Positions 53,735 through 64,000 of a stretch of DNA of 64,000 nucleotides are shown in pieces. The first letter of the stretch is position 1. Every line of letters starts with the position of its first letter. This DNA is from Azolla caroliniana (taxonomy: Eukaryota > Polypodiophyta): NCBI GenBank assembly GCA_043228905.1, contig JBHGNT010000011.1, positions 4,588,001 to 4,652,000 of the forward strand, given 5' to 3'. The translations under genes and the position numbers were made by a program. The notes under the pieces were generated by a model. That model made no database searches, was not told the origin of the DNA, and saw only the letters and a program-made list of their open reading frames with translations.

Positions 53735-55294
53735 ATGGACGATTCGTTGGGAGGCATGTTCAAGCTCACCGGCTCCAACTATTCGGTGTGGAAGTCGAAG
53801 ATGAGGGACATGCTCATGGTTAAAGATCTTTGGTTGCCGGTTCAGTTTGGGGACAAGAGATCAGACAAAATTGACGCCACGATATGGGAGGTGATGCACA
53901 TGAAGACAACGGCTTACATACGGTGCTTCATTGACATGAGCCTATACAACAACTTCAATGAAGAGAGCATGGCTCATGACCTCTAGGAGAAGATCGGCAT
54001 TATGTTTCAAAACAAAAATGTTGTGAACCAGGTTTCAGTATTTCGGAAGCTAGTAAGACTCCGGTACCAAGATGGCTCCAGCATGGCGGAGCACATGAAT
54101 GCCTTCCAAGGGCTGATACACCAGGCAACATCATTGGAAGTACCTCTCGTCGATGAGGTACTAGCGCTACTCCTGCTCGGTTCCCTCTCGGATAGCTGGG
54201 AGACGTTGGTAGTCACTTTGGGCAACGCCGGTCTGGAAGGGAAACAGTTATCCCTAGCAAGAGTGAAGTCGAGCTTGCTAGATGAGGAGGTGCGTCGGAA
54301 AGATAAGGATACAAGCTCCGACTCCAAACCGCTCCTTACCGAATCGGAACGCGGAAGACAAAGGAACCGTAGTCCCCAGAACCGGGAAAAGTCGGGGACA
54401 CGGTCAAAGTCAAGGGGGAGGCCTACTTGCTTCTATTGCGGCAAGCCGGGACACTTCCAAAAGAACTATCGGCATTTCCGGAAAGACAAGGAAACCGACG
54501 GTACCGATTCGAAGCGGACACCGGACCGGAACGGTAAAGACCGGAGGGGGCCGAACCGGAAGGGAACGACGACAATCGCAGCAAGTGAAGAATAGTTGAT
54601 GCTCATCACCGAGGAGAGTGAGATAAACCTTGCCGACGACGAGATGACCTGGGTGGTCGACTCCGGAGCATCGTTCCACCTCACCCTGGACCGGAAATGC
54701 TTCTCATCCTACTCAGTCGGTGATCACGGCTGTGTCCGGATGGGGAATGAAGGTACATGCCGAATTGTCGGCATAGGAGACGTGTGGTTGACAACACCAA
54801 CTGGATGCAAGCTACTGCTGAAGGATGTCCGACACGTTCCGGAGGTTCATCTGAACCTGATATCAGCCGGTCGGCTAGATGATGAAGGCTACACGGGTAG
54901 CATCCGGAACGGTGTTATGAAGTTTAGCAAAGGGAGCCTAATTGTGGCTCAAGACTGGAAGGTAAACACGTTGTACCTGATGAATGCCCGGTTATGTCCG
55001 AAGGAAGTGAACGTGGCATCCGACAGTACCGGTGAGCTGTGGCACAAAAGGATGTGTCACATGAGCGAGAAGGGGATGAAGAGGCTTGCAGACGACAACC
55101 TCATTCCAGTGAAGAACGTGCACTTGGAGAAGTGCACTGATTGTCTGGCCGGTAAACAAAACCGGACCTCCTTCCGACCAAGGCCACCAATGAGACGTAA
55201 TGCGCCACTGGAGTTGGTGCATACTGATGTGTGCCAAGTTGACACGAAGTCACATGCAGGATCGCAGTACTTCGTGACGTTCATTGATGACCAT
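53735..55294 (+). pseudogene. CopC2 gag, protease and start of integrase
   Basis: ATG 53735 opens a frame of 520 codons to the GypD2 insertion, broken by TAG 53984-53986 (Trp codon in CopC1) and TAG 54593-54595. Gag is FKLTGSNYSVWKSKMRDM. The knuckle CFYCGKPGHFQKNY ends in Tyr245, as in CopC1. Protease VVDSGASFHLT and pre-integrase LWHKRMCHMSEKG are present. The integrase begins (VHTDVC) and stops at FIDDH. Confidence 0.93.
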
Positions 55295-55685
55295 TGTTGG
55301 CCGGTCAGAAGAGCAAGGACAAGTGGGAAGGCGGAGTCGGATCGGATAATAGGAAGTAAATGATAGTAGAATTATTATTCGGAGGGACGGATCCGGTACA
55401 GTTGTACCGATCCGGATCCGGACCGATTCGGATGTCGGTTGCCTAAGCGCACCGATTGTAACCTTGCCGGATGCCTATAAAAGGATCTGATGATTTGTAA
55501 AAGGCTGAGACGGAAGTAATACAATAGTAATTATTGCGTGTTTATCTGTATCTTCGTATTGTTTACCATCTATGCTTAATTGTAATCATCTTACACGTGT
55601 AACCTAGCATCCAATCCTTACCACCCCTTTGGAGAAGTGTCAGATAGACACCTGTGTTGAGGCTAGTCCGGCTAGGCAGACAACA
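55295..55685 (+). repeat. GypD2 5' LTR
   Basis: 391 bp from TGTTGGCCGG to GGCAGACAACA. TATAAAAGG lies at about 55477. The sequence after it, TATTTTGGCGACCACG, is the likely PBS; the tRNA is not identified. The five bases before the LTR are ACCAT; the matching copy would be outside the window. Confidence 0.85.
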
Positions 55686-55737
55686 CTATTTTGGCGACCA
55701 CGATTCCTGCAAAGTGCAGAGGACAACCGGGGGATGG

Positions 55738-57879
55738 ATGTCTAGACCAAACGACGACCACATCACCGAACGAGGGAGACGATACACCGAACGCGAGCAA
55801 TGACGGGAAGCCCTGCAGCAAGCCGTCGACGAGATCCGGCGGGATCGGTCATTCTCCAAAACTCTTCGGAGAGTCGCAGAAGGAGCACTGCAGTTTCGGG
55901 TTCTGTAAATCCCCGACGAAGGCAGTAGCATAACAAGCCTGCAAGAGGCGGAAACGATACTATAGACGCTCGTCGGGGGCGACGGGGACTCGGAAGCATT
56001 CGCAACACTTGAGGCGGAGTCGGAAAGCGACGGAAGCGTTGCGTCCCGGTATAAAAGCAGCCACGACACACCAAACGACCCGGGGGAAGAGGGGTCGGAA
56101 GACTCAGTAACACCGGAGCCAGAGGAAGAAATAACCTTGGAGTTCGGTGACCGGCAATCGCTGAGGGAGGCTGACCAGATACCGACAACACCCGCGAAGG
56201 GACCGAAGGAGCGGATACCGACAACACCCGCGAAGGAACCGAATGAGCGGATACCGACAACACCCGCGGAGGAACCAAAGGACTGGACACCGGCAACACC
56301 CGCGGAGGAACTGAAGGAGCGGATACCGGCACCAACTGCGGAGGAACCAAAGGTTCTCACACCGACGCCAACAGCGGAAAGAAAGCAGGAGAGTCAGTTA
56401 GATGACACGATGTTGTACCCATACCCAAAGTACTGGGATGAGCCCGACGCGGAGGCACACGTGTACGCATTCCTCCAAACATGGGAAGCCAACCATGTCT
56501 CCCAAAGACTGACGGAGCCCGAAGCTGAACGATCCAAAGTCGCCGAATTCGGCATAAGCTTAGAAGGACCGGCGGCCCGATGGCACGCAAAGCACTTACC
56601 GGGCAGCTTTGCCACATTCGATGCCTTGAAGGCCAGATTCCTCAGGCTTTTTCACAGACAAGTTGAGCAAAGGGAATTGGTCGAGCAATTCTACACCACC
56701 CGGCAGGAAGAGAACGAGACTGTGCCACAATTCATCATTCGGTTTCAGACCCTGCACAGCCAACTGACGAGAGCACCACCCGAAGACGAAGCCAAAGCAG
56801 TCTTTTTGGCCGCGCTGAAAGAGCCACTTCGAACAATGTGCGGAGTCCTTGATTTCCACACCAGCACAATGGACCAAGTTATTGATCGGGTTTTAGAAAT
56901 GGACAAGACTAGCCCCCTCTTGTCGATGGGGATGTTACACCGGGCACTCCCGAAGGAGGAAGACCTGAGGTTCCAACAAGCCTTACAATGCACAACATGC
57001 CTAATTTCGGGGCACTCAACAGTAGACTGCACCCTGCGGACACAATGTATGATCTGCAACTCTCGAGCCCATACAACGGACCGATGCGAATATAACCTGT
57101 TAAATCGGCAGGCAGCACCGGTTCGACACATAGAACCGCGCAATCAGAACCCGGACGAGGATCGATTCCGGAGAGACGACCGCTACCAACGCGAACGCGG
57201 TAACAGATACGCTGATAGAAGACGCGATAACTATGACCGAGAGGAGAGACGCAGAGATAGCTACCCCCGGGACCGGGATGACCGAGACGAATCCCGGGAA
57301 TACGAACGACGTAGAGAAGAGAGGCGACAAGGGAACCGAAATTTCCGACGGAACCAGAAGCGTGGATTTTTCCGAAGAGAGGAACGTCGGGAGGCAGCGA
57401 GGAATGACAACCCGGTATCAGTACCGGATAACCGAAAAACCGAAGACGACCGCCGAAGCATACCCACCCTCCAAACCGGGGACAAAGGAGAAACGAGCAA
57501 CAGTCACAAGGTGTACTGTTATTACTGCCGTAAGGAAGGCCACTATAGTAACCAATGCCCAAGCAAAACCAATGACAAGCAGCCGGAAGTCAACATGGTT
57601 ACAGCCGAAATAACAGAAGTACAGCAGGTCACAACCCGGTCAAAGGGAAAGACCGCCGAGTGGGAAGCCCAGGAGGCAATCAGAAAACAAGCGGCGCAAT
57701 GGATCAAGGAGGCCAATGAACAAAATGCGGCAGAAGTAAGAGACCAAAATATGCCAAAAGACGAAGAAATCATACAGCCAGGAGAAAACCCGACGTGGCA
57801 AGCGCTACAGGACTGTCAAATCGTGCTGCCGTTAGCACGGCTACTACAGTTGGTGCCACGGTTTACGGCAGACTTATAG
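55738..57879 (+). CDS. GypD2 Gag, with three premature stops and a terminal UAG
   Basis: The frame from ATG 55738 runs in register to TAG 57877-57879 (713 codons). In-frame stops are TGA 55801, TAA 55906 and TAG 55963. All fit C-to-T changes of CGA, CAA and CAG, so the ancestral Gag was longer than the uninterrupted part. Residues about 149-214 are a tandem repeat region. The Gag core is near 230-390 (HVYAFLQTWEANHVSQR, GPAARWHAKHLPGSF, AVFLAALKEPLRTM). Three CCHC knuckles follow: CTTCLISGHSTVDC (418-431), CMICNSRAHTTDRC (437-450) and CYYCRKEGHYSNQC (594-607). Between the second and third is an Arg/Asp-rich region. The start is chosen because GypD1 has an ATG in the same sequence context. Confidence 0.85.
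56181..56381 (+). repeat. 36-bp tandem repeat inside GypD2 gag
   Basis: Five 36-bp units plus a partial one encode variants of the 12-residue unit IPTTPAKEPKER. Units differ by a few bases. No such array is evident in GypD1. Confidence 0.9.
57877..57879 (+). promoter_or_regulatory. Candidate readthrough stop (UAG) between gag and pol
   Basis: gag and pol are in one frame separated only by this TAG, followed by GCATCC. GypD1 has a TAG at the homologous codon (25926-25928, followed by GTGGTA). The position is conserved while flanking codons differ, which suggests a programmed stop to limit pol synthesis rather than decay. Confidence 0.5.
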
Positions 57880-60800
57880 GCATCCGTGAGCAAACCGAAG
57901 CTGACGCCAGCACCGGCATTCTTCTCCAACCTGGAGGAAGGACCAGCGGTGGTCGATACAAGTAGCCCGGCGATCACGGCAATCGTGAAAGGAAAGGAAA
58001 TTGCTGGAACGATTATTGACGGAGGCTCCGGGGTAAATGTCATCAGCCGACAGACATGCAACAACCTGGGCATCCGGGAATGGGAACCATGCCCCTTCTG
58101 GTTACGCATGGCGGATACCAGCTCAGTCCGACCGACCGGGCTTATCCGGGATTTAGAAGTAACGATCGGAGGCCACGTATTCCGGATATCGGCCGTGGTG
58201 CTGCAGCTGAATGTACAAGGTGCGTACCCCCTACTGCTAGGACGACCATGGCTGCGAACGGCGCATATCAAGCAGAACTGGCAAAAGAACATGATCACAT
58301 TCCGGCGAGGGAAAACAAAGGTACGAGTAACGACGCAACCACGGGTGATCACCAGTAAGGAAGCGACTCCATTGTATGCGGAAAGCATTAACATGTTGGA
58401 GGGATTACTGGACGAGGAAGTCGAGCGGTACCTCGAGGAACACCCACGAATCGTCCCACTATTTGAGGTGGATATCACGGTGGCAGTAGAACCGTACATT
58501 ACGACGCCGGATGAACCGGACCAAGCGGCGATCCGGGAACTGCGACAAGCGCAGGAATCCCTAGAGAGGGAAATGACGATATCCCAGAGGGTAAAAGCAT
58601 CCCAACTAGAGGAGGTGGACCTCGGCACAACAGACAAGCCCCGACCGGTAAATGTTGCAAAGGAATTGCCGAAGGAAGAAAAGAAGGCAATGGTAGCATT
58701 ATTAACAGACTTCAAGGATGTGTTCGCGTGGTCGTACGAAGACATGCGAGGGCTGGACCCCCAGCTCTATCAGCACCAAATTCACCTAAGTACGGACGCG
58801 AAACTGATCGCTCAACGCAGGTACCGGATGAATTCGAATTATGCGGCGAAGGTGAAGGAGGAAATTGATAAGCTCCTCCGGGTCGGATTTATCCGACCGG
58901 TCAAGCAGGCAACCTGGCTGAGTCCGATAGTGGTGGTCCCGAAAAAGAACGGCAAAATCCGGGTATGCGTGGACTACCGAAAACTAAATGCCGCAACAGT
59001 GACCGATGCGTTTCCACTACCATTTACGGGTGGGGTGTTAGATGCGGTAGCCGGCCACGAAGTTTACAGCTTCCTGGATGGATTTAGCGGCTACAACCAA
59101 ATACGAATGCACCCGGCCGACCAGGAGAATACAATGTTCGTTACGGAATGGGGCGTGTTCGTCGCGGTCGTGATGATGTTCGGACTAAAGACGGCTCCAA
59201 CAACCTTTCAAAGGATAATAATGGAAATTTTCGGGGAATATATCCCCGGTTTTATGCAGGTCTTCCTTGACGATTTCGCGGTCTACAGCCGGCACGGAGA
59301 GCATCTCGATCACCTCCGGCTGTGCTTGGAGAAGTGCCGCGAGTACCGATTGAGCCTGAACCCGGCCAAGTGCGTCTTTGGAGTGGCAAGCGGCAACTTA
59401 CTAGGGCACGTGGTGAGTAAGGAAGGAATCGCGGTAGATCCGGATAAAGTCAAGGCGATTCTCGAGGCACCAACACCAAATAACGGAAAGGCTTTAGGCC
59501 GGTTCCTGGGCCAAATAAGGTGGCATAGCCGGATGATACGACACCTCGCAGACTTCGCTACACCATTACATACCGCTGTACACAGGGTACCCTTCCTATG
59601 GGCGGAGACGGAGGAGGAAGCCTACCAAGCGTTGAAGGTTATGTTGTCGCAAGCTCCGGTGGTGCAACCGCCGGATTGGAGTAAAAGCTTTCATGTCTTC
59701 GTCGACGCGTCGGACGTAGCAATCGGCAGCGTTCTGATGCAACTCACGGAGCCGAAATGGTACCGACCGGTGTACTACGCAAGCCGGAAACTCTCAAAAG
59801 CAGAACGGAATTACTCTACGACGGAACGCGAGGCATTGGGAATGGTGTATAGTGTCACAAAGTACAGGCACTATCTGCTCGGAAGGAAGTTTTCCTTCCA
59901 TGTCGACCATTCGGCAATACTCTACCTGGTCTCGAAGGCATCCCTGACGGGAAAAATTGCACGATGGACACTGCTGTTACAAGAATTTGAATTCGACATT
60001 TTCCACTGACCCAGGGCGCAGCATGCGGTAGCGGACTACCTAAGCAGACTCGAATCTGGAGAAGCAGGGGACGACGTCCAGGATGAGTTCCCCGACGCCG
60101 AGTTGTTCCGGATCACGACGAAACCAGCAACGGATGCAACGGTAGCCGATGAAGACACGTGGCTAACTGAGATGCATCAGTTCCTGAGCACCGGAGTTCC
60201 CCCGGAGAACATGGACCGCGATGAAAGGAAAAGGGTAGTAGTAAGAAGCAGACATTTCTGCTTGGTTGGAGACACCCTCTATCACAAGCGGGCAGATGGC
60301 ATCTGGAGATGAGCAGTGCGGAGCGATGAGAAGGATTTAATCCTCAGGGAAGCCCACTGTGGAATTGCCGGCGGGCATTATGCCGGCGACGCAACCGCTC
60401 GGAAAATATGGCAGAGCGGACTGTGGTGGCCCACCACCCTAAAAGATGCCGTGAAGTATAGCAAAGAATGCGATTTGTGTCAACGACTGGGCCAACCCAC
60501 GGAGCAGGCCCGGATGCCACACCACCCGGTCTTGCCTTTGGAACCGTTTCAAAAGTGGGGGTTGGACTTTGTCGGCCCCTTCAAGCCACCGGCAATGCGA
60601 ACCGGAAATCGGTATGTGATAGTGGCAACCGACTATTGCACCAAATGGGTAGAAGCAAAGGCCTTACGGGACAACACGGCCGCGTCCACGGCAAAGTTTC
60701 TGTACGAGTGCATATGGTGCCGGTATGGATGCCCGATCGAGCTTATAAGTGACCAAGGAGGACATTTTCTCGGGCAGGTAGTAGAAAGCATGACGTCATT

Positions 60801-61635
60801 TTACGCGGTGGTACATAAAAGGATTACTCCCTACTACCCTCAAGCCAATGGACTAGCGGAATCAACGAACAAAACTCTGCAGAACATCCTACGAAAAATT
60901 GTCAACGAGAACCGGACCGACTGGGATACGAAATTGCAAAGCGCGCTATGGGCGTACCGAACAACGTACAAAACCAGCATCCGGACAACCCCGTTCCGAC
61001 TAGCATTCGGTTTAGAAGCGGTCATGCCAGTAGAGTTCCAGATCCCCAGCTTACGGATCCAGGTAAAGGAGCGCTTAAGTGAGAAGGAGTCCGAACGAAT
61101 CCGGCTGGCGACGTTGTTGGAATTAGAAGAAAACCGAATAGCCAGCTTACTACAACTCGAACTGGAGCAAAGGAGGAGAAAAGCTTTCGTGGACCGACAC
61201 CGGCGTGGCAATGAAAAGGAGTTCGAAGTCGGGAAACCGGTGCTACTATTCCAGACACGGATGGGGAACACGCCGGGAAAGTTGCGGTTTCGGTGGACCG
61301 GACCGTTCTGGATCACCAAAGAGTACAATGGGTCGTATCAGCTCGGCACGTTGTCTGGAGATGTCATCGGTAAATGGGCAAATGGGTTTCGGCTAAAGCC
61401 GTATAAGGGGAATATGCCAGCCAACCCGTTCAAGCAAAACCCGGAAATCCGGCAAGATGAGGAACCGACACCGACAGACGCTGCTAAAGATATTCGGACC
61501 GAGGAAGAACCGACACCGATATTGACAAAGACTATCCCGGAAAACCGACAGAAGGATCTGGTATCCACGCTGTCGTGCCTTTCGGCTCTGGATCGTTGCG
61601 TGAGTCGGGTGGGAACCGCCGAGGTTTTCACGTAG
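57880..61635 (+). CDS. GypD2 pol: protease, RT, RNase H, integrase
   Basis: Codon numbers are from 57880. Protease has IIDGGSGVNVIS with Asp47 and LLLGRPWLRTAHIKQNW. RT has VCVDYRKLNAATV and VFLDDFAVYS with Asp464-Asp465 (FLDD in place of the usual YxDD). RNase H has D609 (VFVDASD), E649/E651 and D676. Integrase has H826, H833, C864 and C867, then D896, D958 and E994. An Arg/Lys-rich C-terminus (RWTGPFWI) follows and no chromodomain. Two TGA codons interrupt the frame: 60007-60009 (within DIFH-stop-P, RNase H end) and 60310-60312 (GIWR-stop, before the zinc finger; a CGA-to-TGA change). There are no frameshifts. The frame has no ATG at its start, in line with readthrough from gag. Confidence 0.92.
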
Positions 61636-62102
61636 TGTGTGGAATACACTACGACAACGCGAACCGACCCGAACAAATCGGGGGGGACCAGCAAATGACG
61701 TGGTCCAAACAAAGAAAAAAAAAAAAAGACGTGGGCAAAATCGACGCGAATCATAGTAGTGATGGGGAGATCACAAGAGGTGGGAGCGCCACCATGCAAC
61801 GAAGAGGCGCCATGCATTAAAGAAGGACGTGCGCGTACTTGCTATTTAAAGCATGGAACGTGGGCACTCACACGCGGCAAACAAGAAAGGACATACTAAT
61901 TATGGCGGGAGAGGAACATGCGCGGGAAACGAAAAAGGGCGGCTCGAGGCAAAAGCCACTATATAAGACACAGGCCTGCGAAGGACTCACTTTTTACGAA
62001 TTTTCCTACACAGAGGCGCAGAAGCACAGAAGAGCGATCTGACGCACAGCGCACACACAGCCCGATCCCGAACAACAGACAGCAGAGGAAGAATTCGAAA
62101 CA
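61636..62102 (+). promoter_or_regulatory. Spacer between pol and ORF3 with a TATA-like box
   Basis: A 467-base non-coding spacer holds a run of A (near 61712-61726) and then CACTATATAAGACACAGG with TATATAA at 61960-61966, about 137 bases before the ORF3 ATG. A transcript starting ~30 bases downstream would have a ~110-base leader without intervening ATG. This looks like an internal promoter for ORF3. It is inference from sequence only. Confidence 0.45.
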
Positions 62103-64000
62103 ATGGTACTGTCGGAGGAGGCACGCCAATGGATGAGGGAGAACGGGTTAAAAGGATTGTTGCGGATCGCCGACGCTCCACCACACGCAGAACCAGAGCA
62201 GGCGGCAGCATCGATCAATTTATCAGAAATCACGAAAGGAGCGGTGCAGGCGCTCATGGGGATAAAAGCAGGAGGGCTTCAAACAATCGAAAACCCTTCA
62301 AGTGAAATCCTGTTCGGAGTATTCTATCAGCAGCAAGGCGTACCGAACACAGGGCGGAGAGAACCTGCTGTTCGGAGAAGTGGCCCACGCCATGATGGAA
62401 TACGGATTCGTGAATCCTCGTCCCCCGGCCATAGCCAGGTACCAGGCAGCGTTCTTAATAGCAGCATACGAAGGATTACAAGTAGACTAGCTCCATTTCA
62501 TAATCGAAGGATTGAAGGAGGCCATCAAGAATCTTGTGGAAGGAAAAAAGCCATGGGCCGGGATAGCACAATGGCTAACGGTGTTAGTCCCACCGGTGCT
62601 CCCCATCACACAAAAGAAAAGAGGTCGGCAAGAGACGACGCCGAGAAAGGTCACAAAGCGCCGACAGATCCTGGAGAAACACACCCCTGGATGGACCCAG
62701 CAAGAAGCAGAACAGCGGGGGGAAGGACCATCCCGACAGCAACAGGAACCGGCAACAAAGGCAAAACCAGCAGGAAAAGGCAAAGGGAAATCGGCCGAGG
62801 AGGAACCGGTAGCGCGCAAACCAATCCATATAACGCTGTGACGGCCGGAACCGGAACCAGAGGTCTTTATACAAAAGGTCCGTCTGGTAGCCGCACCAGA
62901 GGAGGAAGCTGAAACAGAAGACTCATCCGAACCACTGGTAAGACTCCCAGCAAGACAAGGTCGGGAGAGATGGGCGAAAGGACTGGCTCCACCAGTTGAC
63001 AAAACTCAGCAGAGGGCGCAAGGACCACCTCTAGTAGCCGAGGCGGAAGCAGTACCGGAACCCGTACCGAGGGAAGCAGCACCGACACCGGTTGTGCCGG
63101 ACTTCAGAGAATCGGTCATCCCAGAGAAGAAGAATGAACAAGCGCCGGAGCCAGAGAAAAGGCCGGAAAAACAGCCTGCGTTAAGTGAGCAAGGCCACCC
63201 CGACACAAGAAGAACAAAGCCACAATGGCTGAGATGGCTTTCGGAGCAGTTATCGGAAGTAGCGAACCAGTTAGAGAAAGAAGAAACGTGTAGGCAACAG
63301 CTGACGCATACAACAACTCAGGAGTTGGCCGCGCTCCGAACACAGATCGAGGAAATGCAAGGGGAGCTGTTGCAGGCAAGGGAAGGAATTCAACAAGCAC
63401 AAGTTGTCACCGAGCCGGTCGGGACAACAAGGAAGCAACCAGAACCGGTAGCCTTGCAAACCGGCCCTGAGACCGAAAAAATAATAGAAACCTTACGAGA
63501 GGAGTTAAAAGCTCAGGAGGCATTAAGGGAAAGAGAAAGGGAGCAGCGGAAAGCGGTGGAGGACGACAGACGAAAAATGGAAGAAGGCCTCCGGAAAGGT
63601 CGAGCCACTAATGACCGACTGCAAGAAGAAAAAGAGAAGCTGCAAAAGGAGAAGGACCGACTGCGTCGACATGCCGAGCAGGAGATAGAACGACTGCAGG
63701 AAGAACTCCGACAACAGAAGGACCGGGACGATCAGTTAAGAGCTCAGGCAAACCGACGCCTGAAGCAGAAGACGGAGGACTTCGACCGTCTCTACCGAGA
63801 TCACAAGCAGGCCGAGTCGGACAACAAGAAACGGGCAGCAGACTATGACCGGCAAATAGAGAAGCTGAAAGAACAGCTCAAAGAGACCCGATTAGACCTA
63901 GCTAAGGCAATAGATGAGGTCAGTGCCAACAAGGAAGCATTGTCGGCGGAAATAGCCCAAGCAACGGAGAGAAGGAAGGAATTAGAGGCGCTAAGGCAGG
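62103..64000 (+). CDS. GypD2 ORF3: small N-terminal domain plus long coiled coil
   Basis: ATG 62103 starts MVLSEEARQWMRENGLKG. Near 62335 the frame shifts by one. The continuing text (LLFGEVAHAMMEYGFVN, RYQAAFLIAAYEGLQVD) is followed by TAG 62488 and TGA 62839, both fitting C-to-T changes. From 62842 the frame stays open to the window edge, 386 codons. After a basic, Gln/Pro-rich segment, residues from about 63220 onward are charged heptads (LSEQLSEVANQLEKEE, EKEKLQKEKDRLRRHAEQE, IEKLKEQLKETRLDLAKA). There is no signal peptide, membrane segment or enzymatic motif, so it is not envelope-like. The N-terminal part faintly recalls plant proteins annotated as putative gypsy-type transposon (PF04195-like, also followed by coiled coils). 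I am unsure of this. GypD1 has a decayed equivalent. Confidence 0.7.

Larger units (their letters stand above)
53064..55294 (+). mobile_element. CopC2: 5' part of a Copia element, cut by GypD2
   Basis: A 5' LTR (53064-53704), PBS and gag to early integrase of a CopC-family copy. The base run before it is CTTTG. It stops at 55294, where the GypD2 LTR starts. Its 3' half should lie beyond GypD2, outside the window. Confidence 0.92.
55295..64000 (+). mobile_element. GypD2: Gypsy element with an extra coiled-coil gene, 3' end outside window
   Basis: A 5' LTR, gag, pol and a third gene lie in order on the plus strand, inserted in CopC2. pol order is protease, RT, RNase H, integrase, which is Ty3/Gypsy. 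There is no chromodomain. The integrase style and extra 3' gene suggest the Tat/Athila side of plant Gypsy diversity (tentative). Few stops and no pol frameshift indicate moderate age. Confidence 0.92.

Noticed and set aside
62103-64000. Envelope gene in GypD2
   Set aside because: No signal peptide, hydrophobic membrane segment or cleavage motif is seen; the protein is hydrophilic coiled coil.

Overview
The window looks like nuclear DNA of a land plant. It is a dense nest of retrotransposons and I recognise no host gene in it. The elements are Ty1/Copia and Ty3/Gypsy LTR elements of plant type. Most Copia copies have a primer-binding site (PBS) complementary to initiator tRNA-Met (TGGTATCAGAGC or a decayed form). 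Two LINE types are also present. I cannot name the species. The LINE and Gypsy types would fit a large, TE-rich genome outside the flowering plants, but that is a weak inference. Element names here (CopA, GypD and so on) are my own labels.

Layout. Positions 1-3.4 kb hold two decayed minus-strand Copia fragments (CopM, CopL). Positions 3.4-5.2 kb hold a small Gypsy scrap, a clean solo LTR of the CopA family with CTTTT target-site duplications (TSDs), and a tRNA-like SINE candidate. A LINE (LINE-N) runs from 5.2 to 13.5 kb and is split inside its reverse transcriptase by a minus-strand Copia (CopE, 7249-12962, TSD TGACT). CopE itself carries a 698-bp insert. A minus-strand Gypsy-type element reduced to gag-protease (GypG) follows at 13.6-16.9 kb, then the 3' half of another Gypsy (GypF) to 18.7 kb. 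GypD1 (18.7-28.6 kb) is a Gypsy copy lacking RT, RNase H and integrase, split by a young Copia (CopC1, 20481-25848, TSD CGATA). Positions 28.6-37.7 kb contain CopJ, CopI, a split L1-type LINE (LINE-K) and CopH.

Positions 37.7-51.5 kb are a minus-strand Copia (CopA2) interrupted in its RNase H region by two complete plus-strand Copia elements inserted side by side. These are CopB1 (39160-44483, TSD ACAAC) and CopB2 (44490-49818, TSD CAACA). Both have open polyproteins, and CopB1 looks intact. Positions 51.9-53.1 kb are the 3' end of CopA3, interrupted by CopC2 (53064 on), which is interrupted in turn at 55295 by GypD2. GypD2 runs off the right edge.

The most unusual item is GypD2, supported by its relative GypD1. 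gag and pol share one reading frame and are separated by a single UAG present in both copies. Downstream of pol, in the place where some plant Gypsy elements carry extra genes, lies a third gene with a small N-terminal domain followed by hundreds of residues of charged coiled coil. It is preceded by its own TATA-like box. GypD1 keeps a decayed coiled-coil region in the same place although it lost the rest of pol.

Other points worth following: CopB and CopC have nearly identical pol but different gag and LTRs. A conserved promoter and hairpin architecture is shared by LTRs of several Copia families. Nearly all premature stops can be explained by C-to-T changes.
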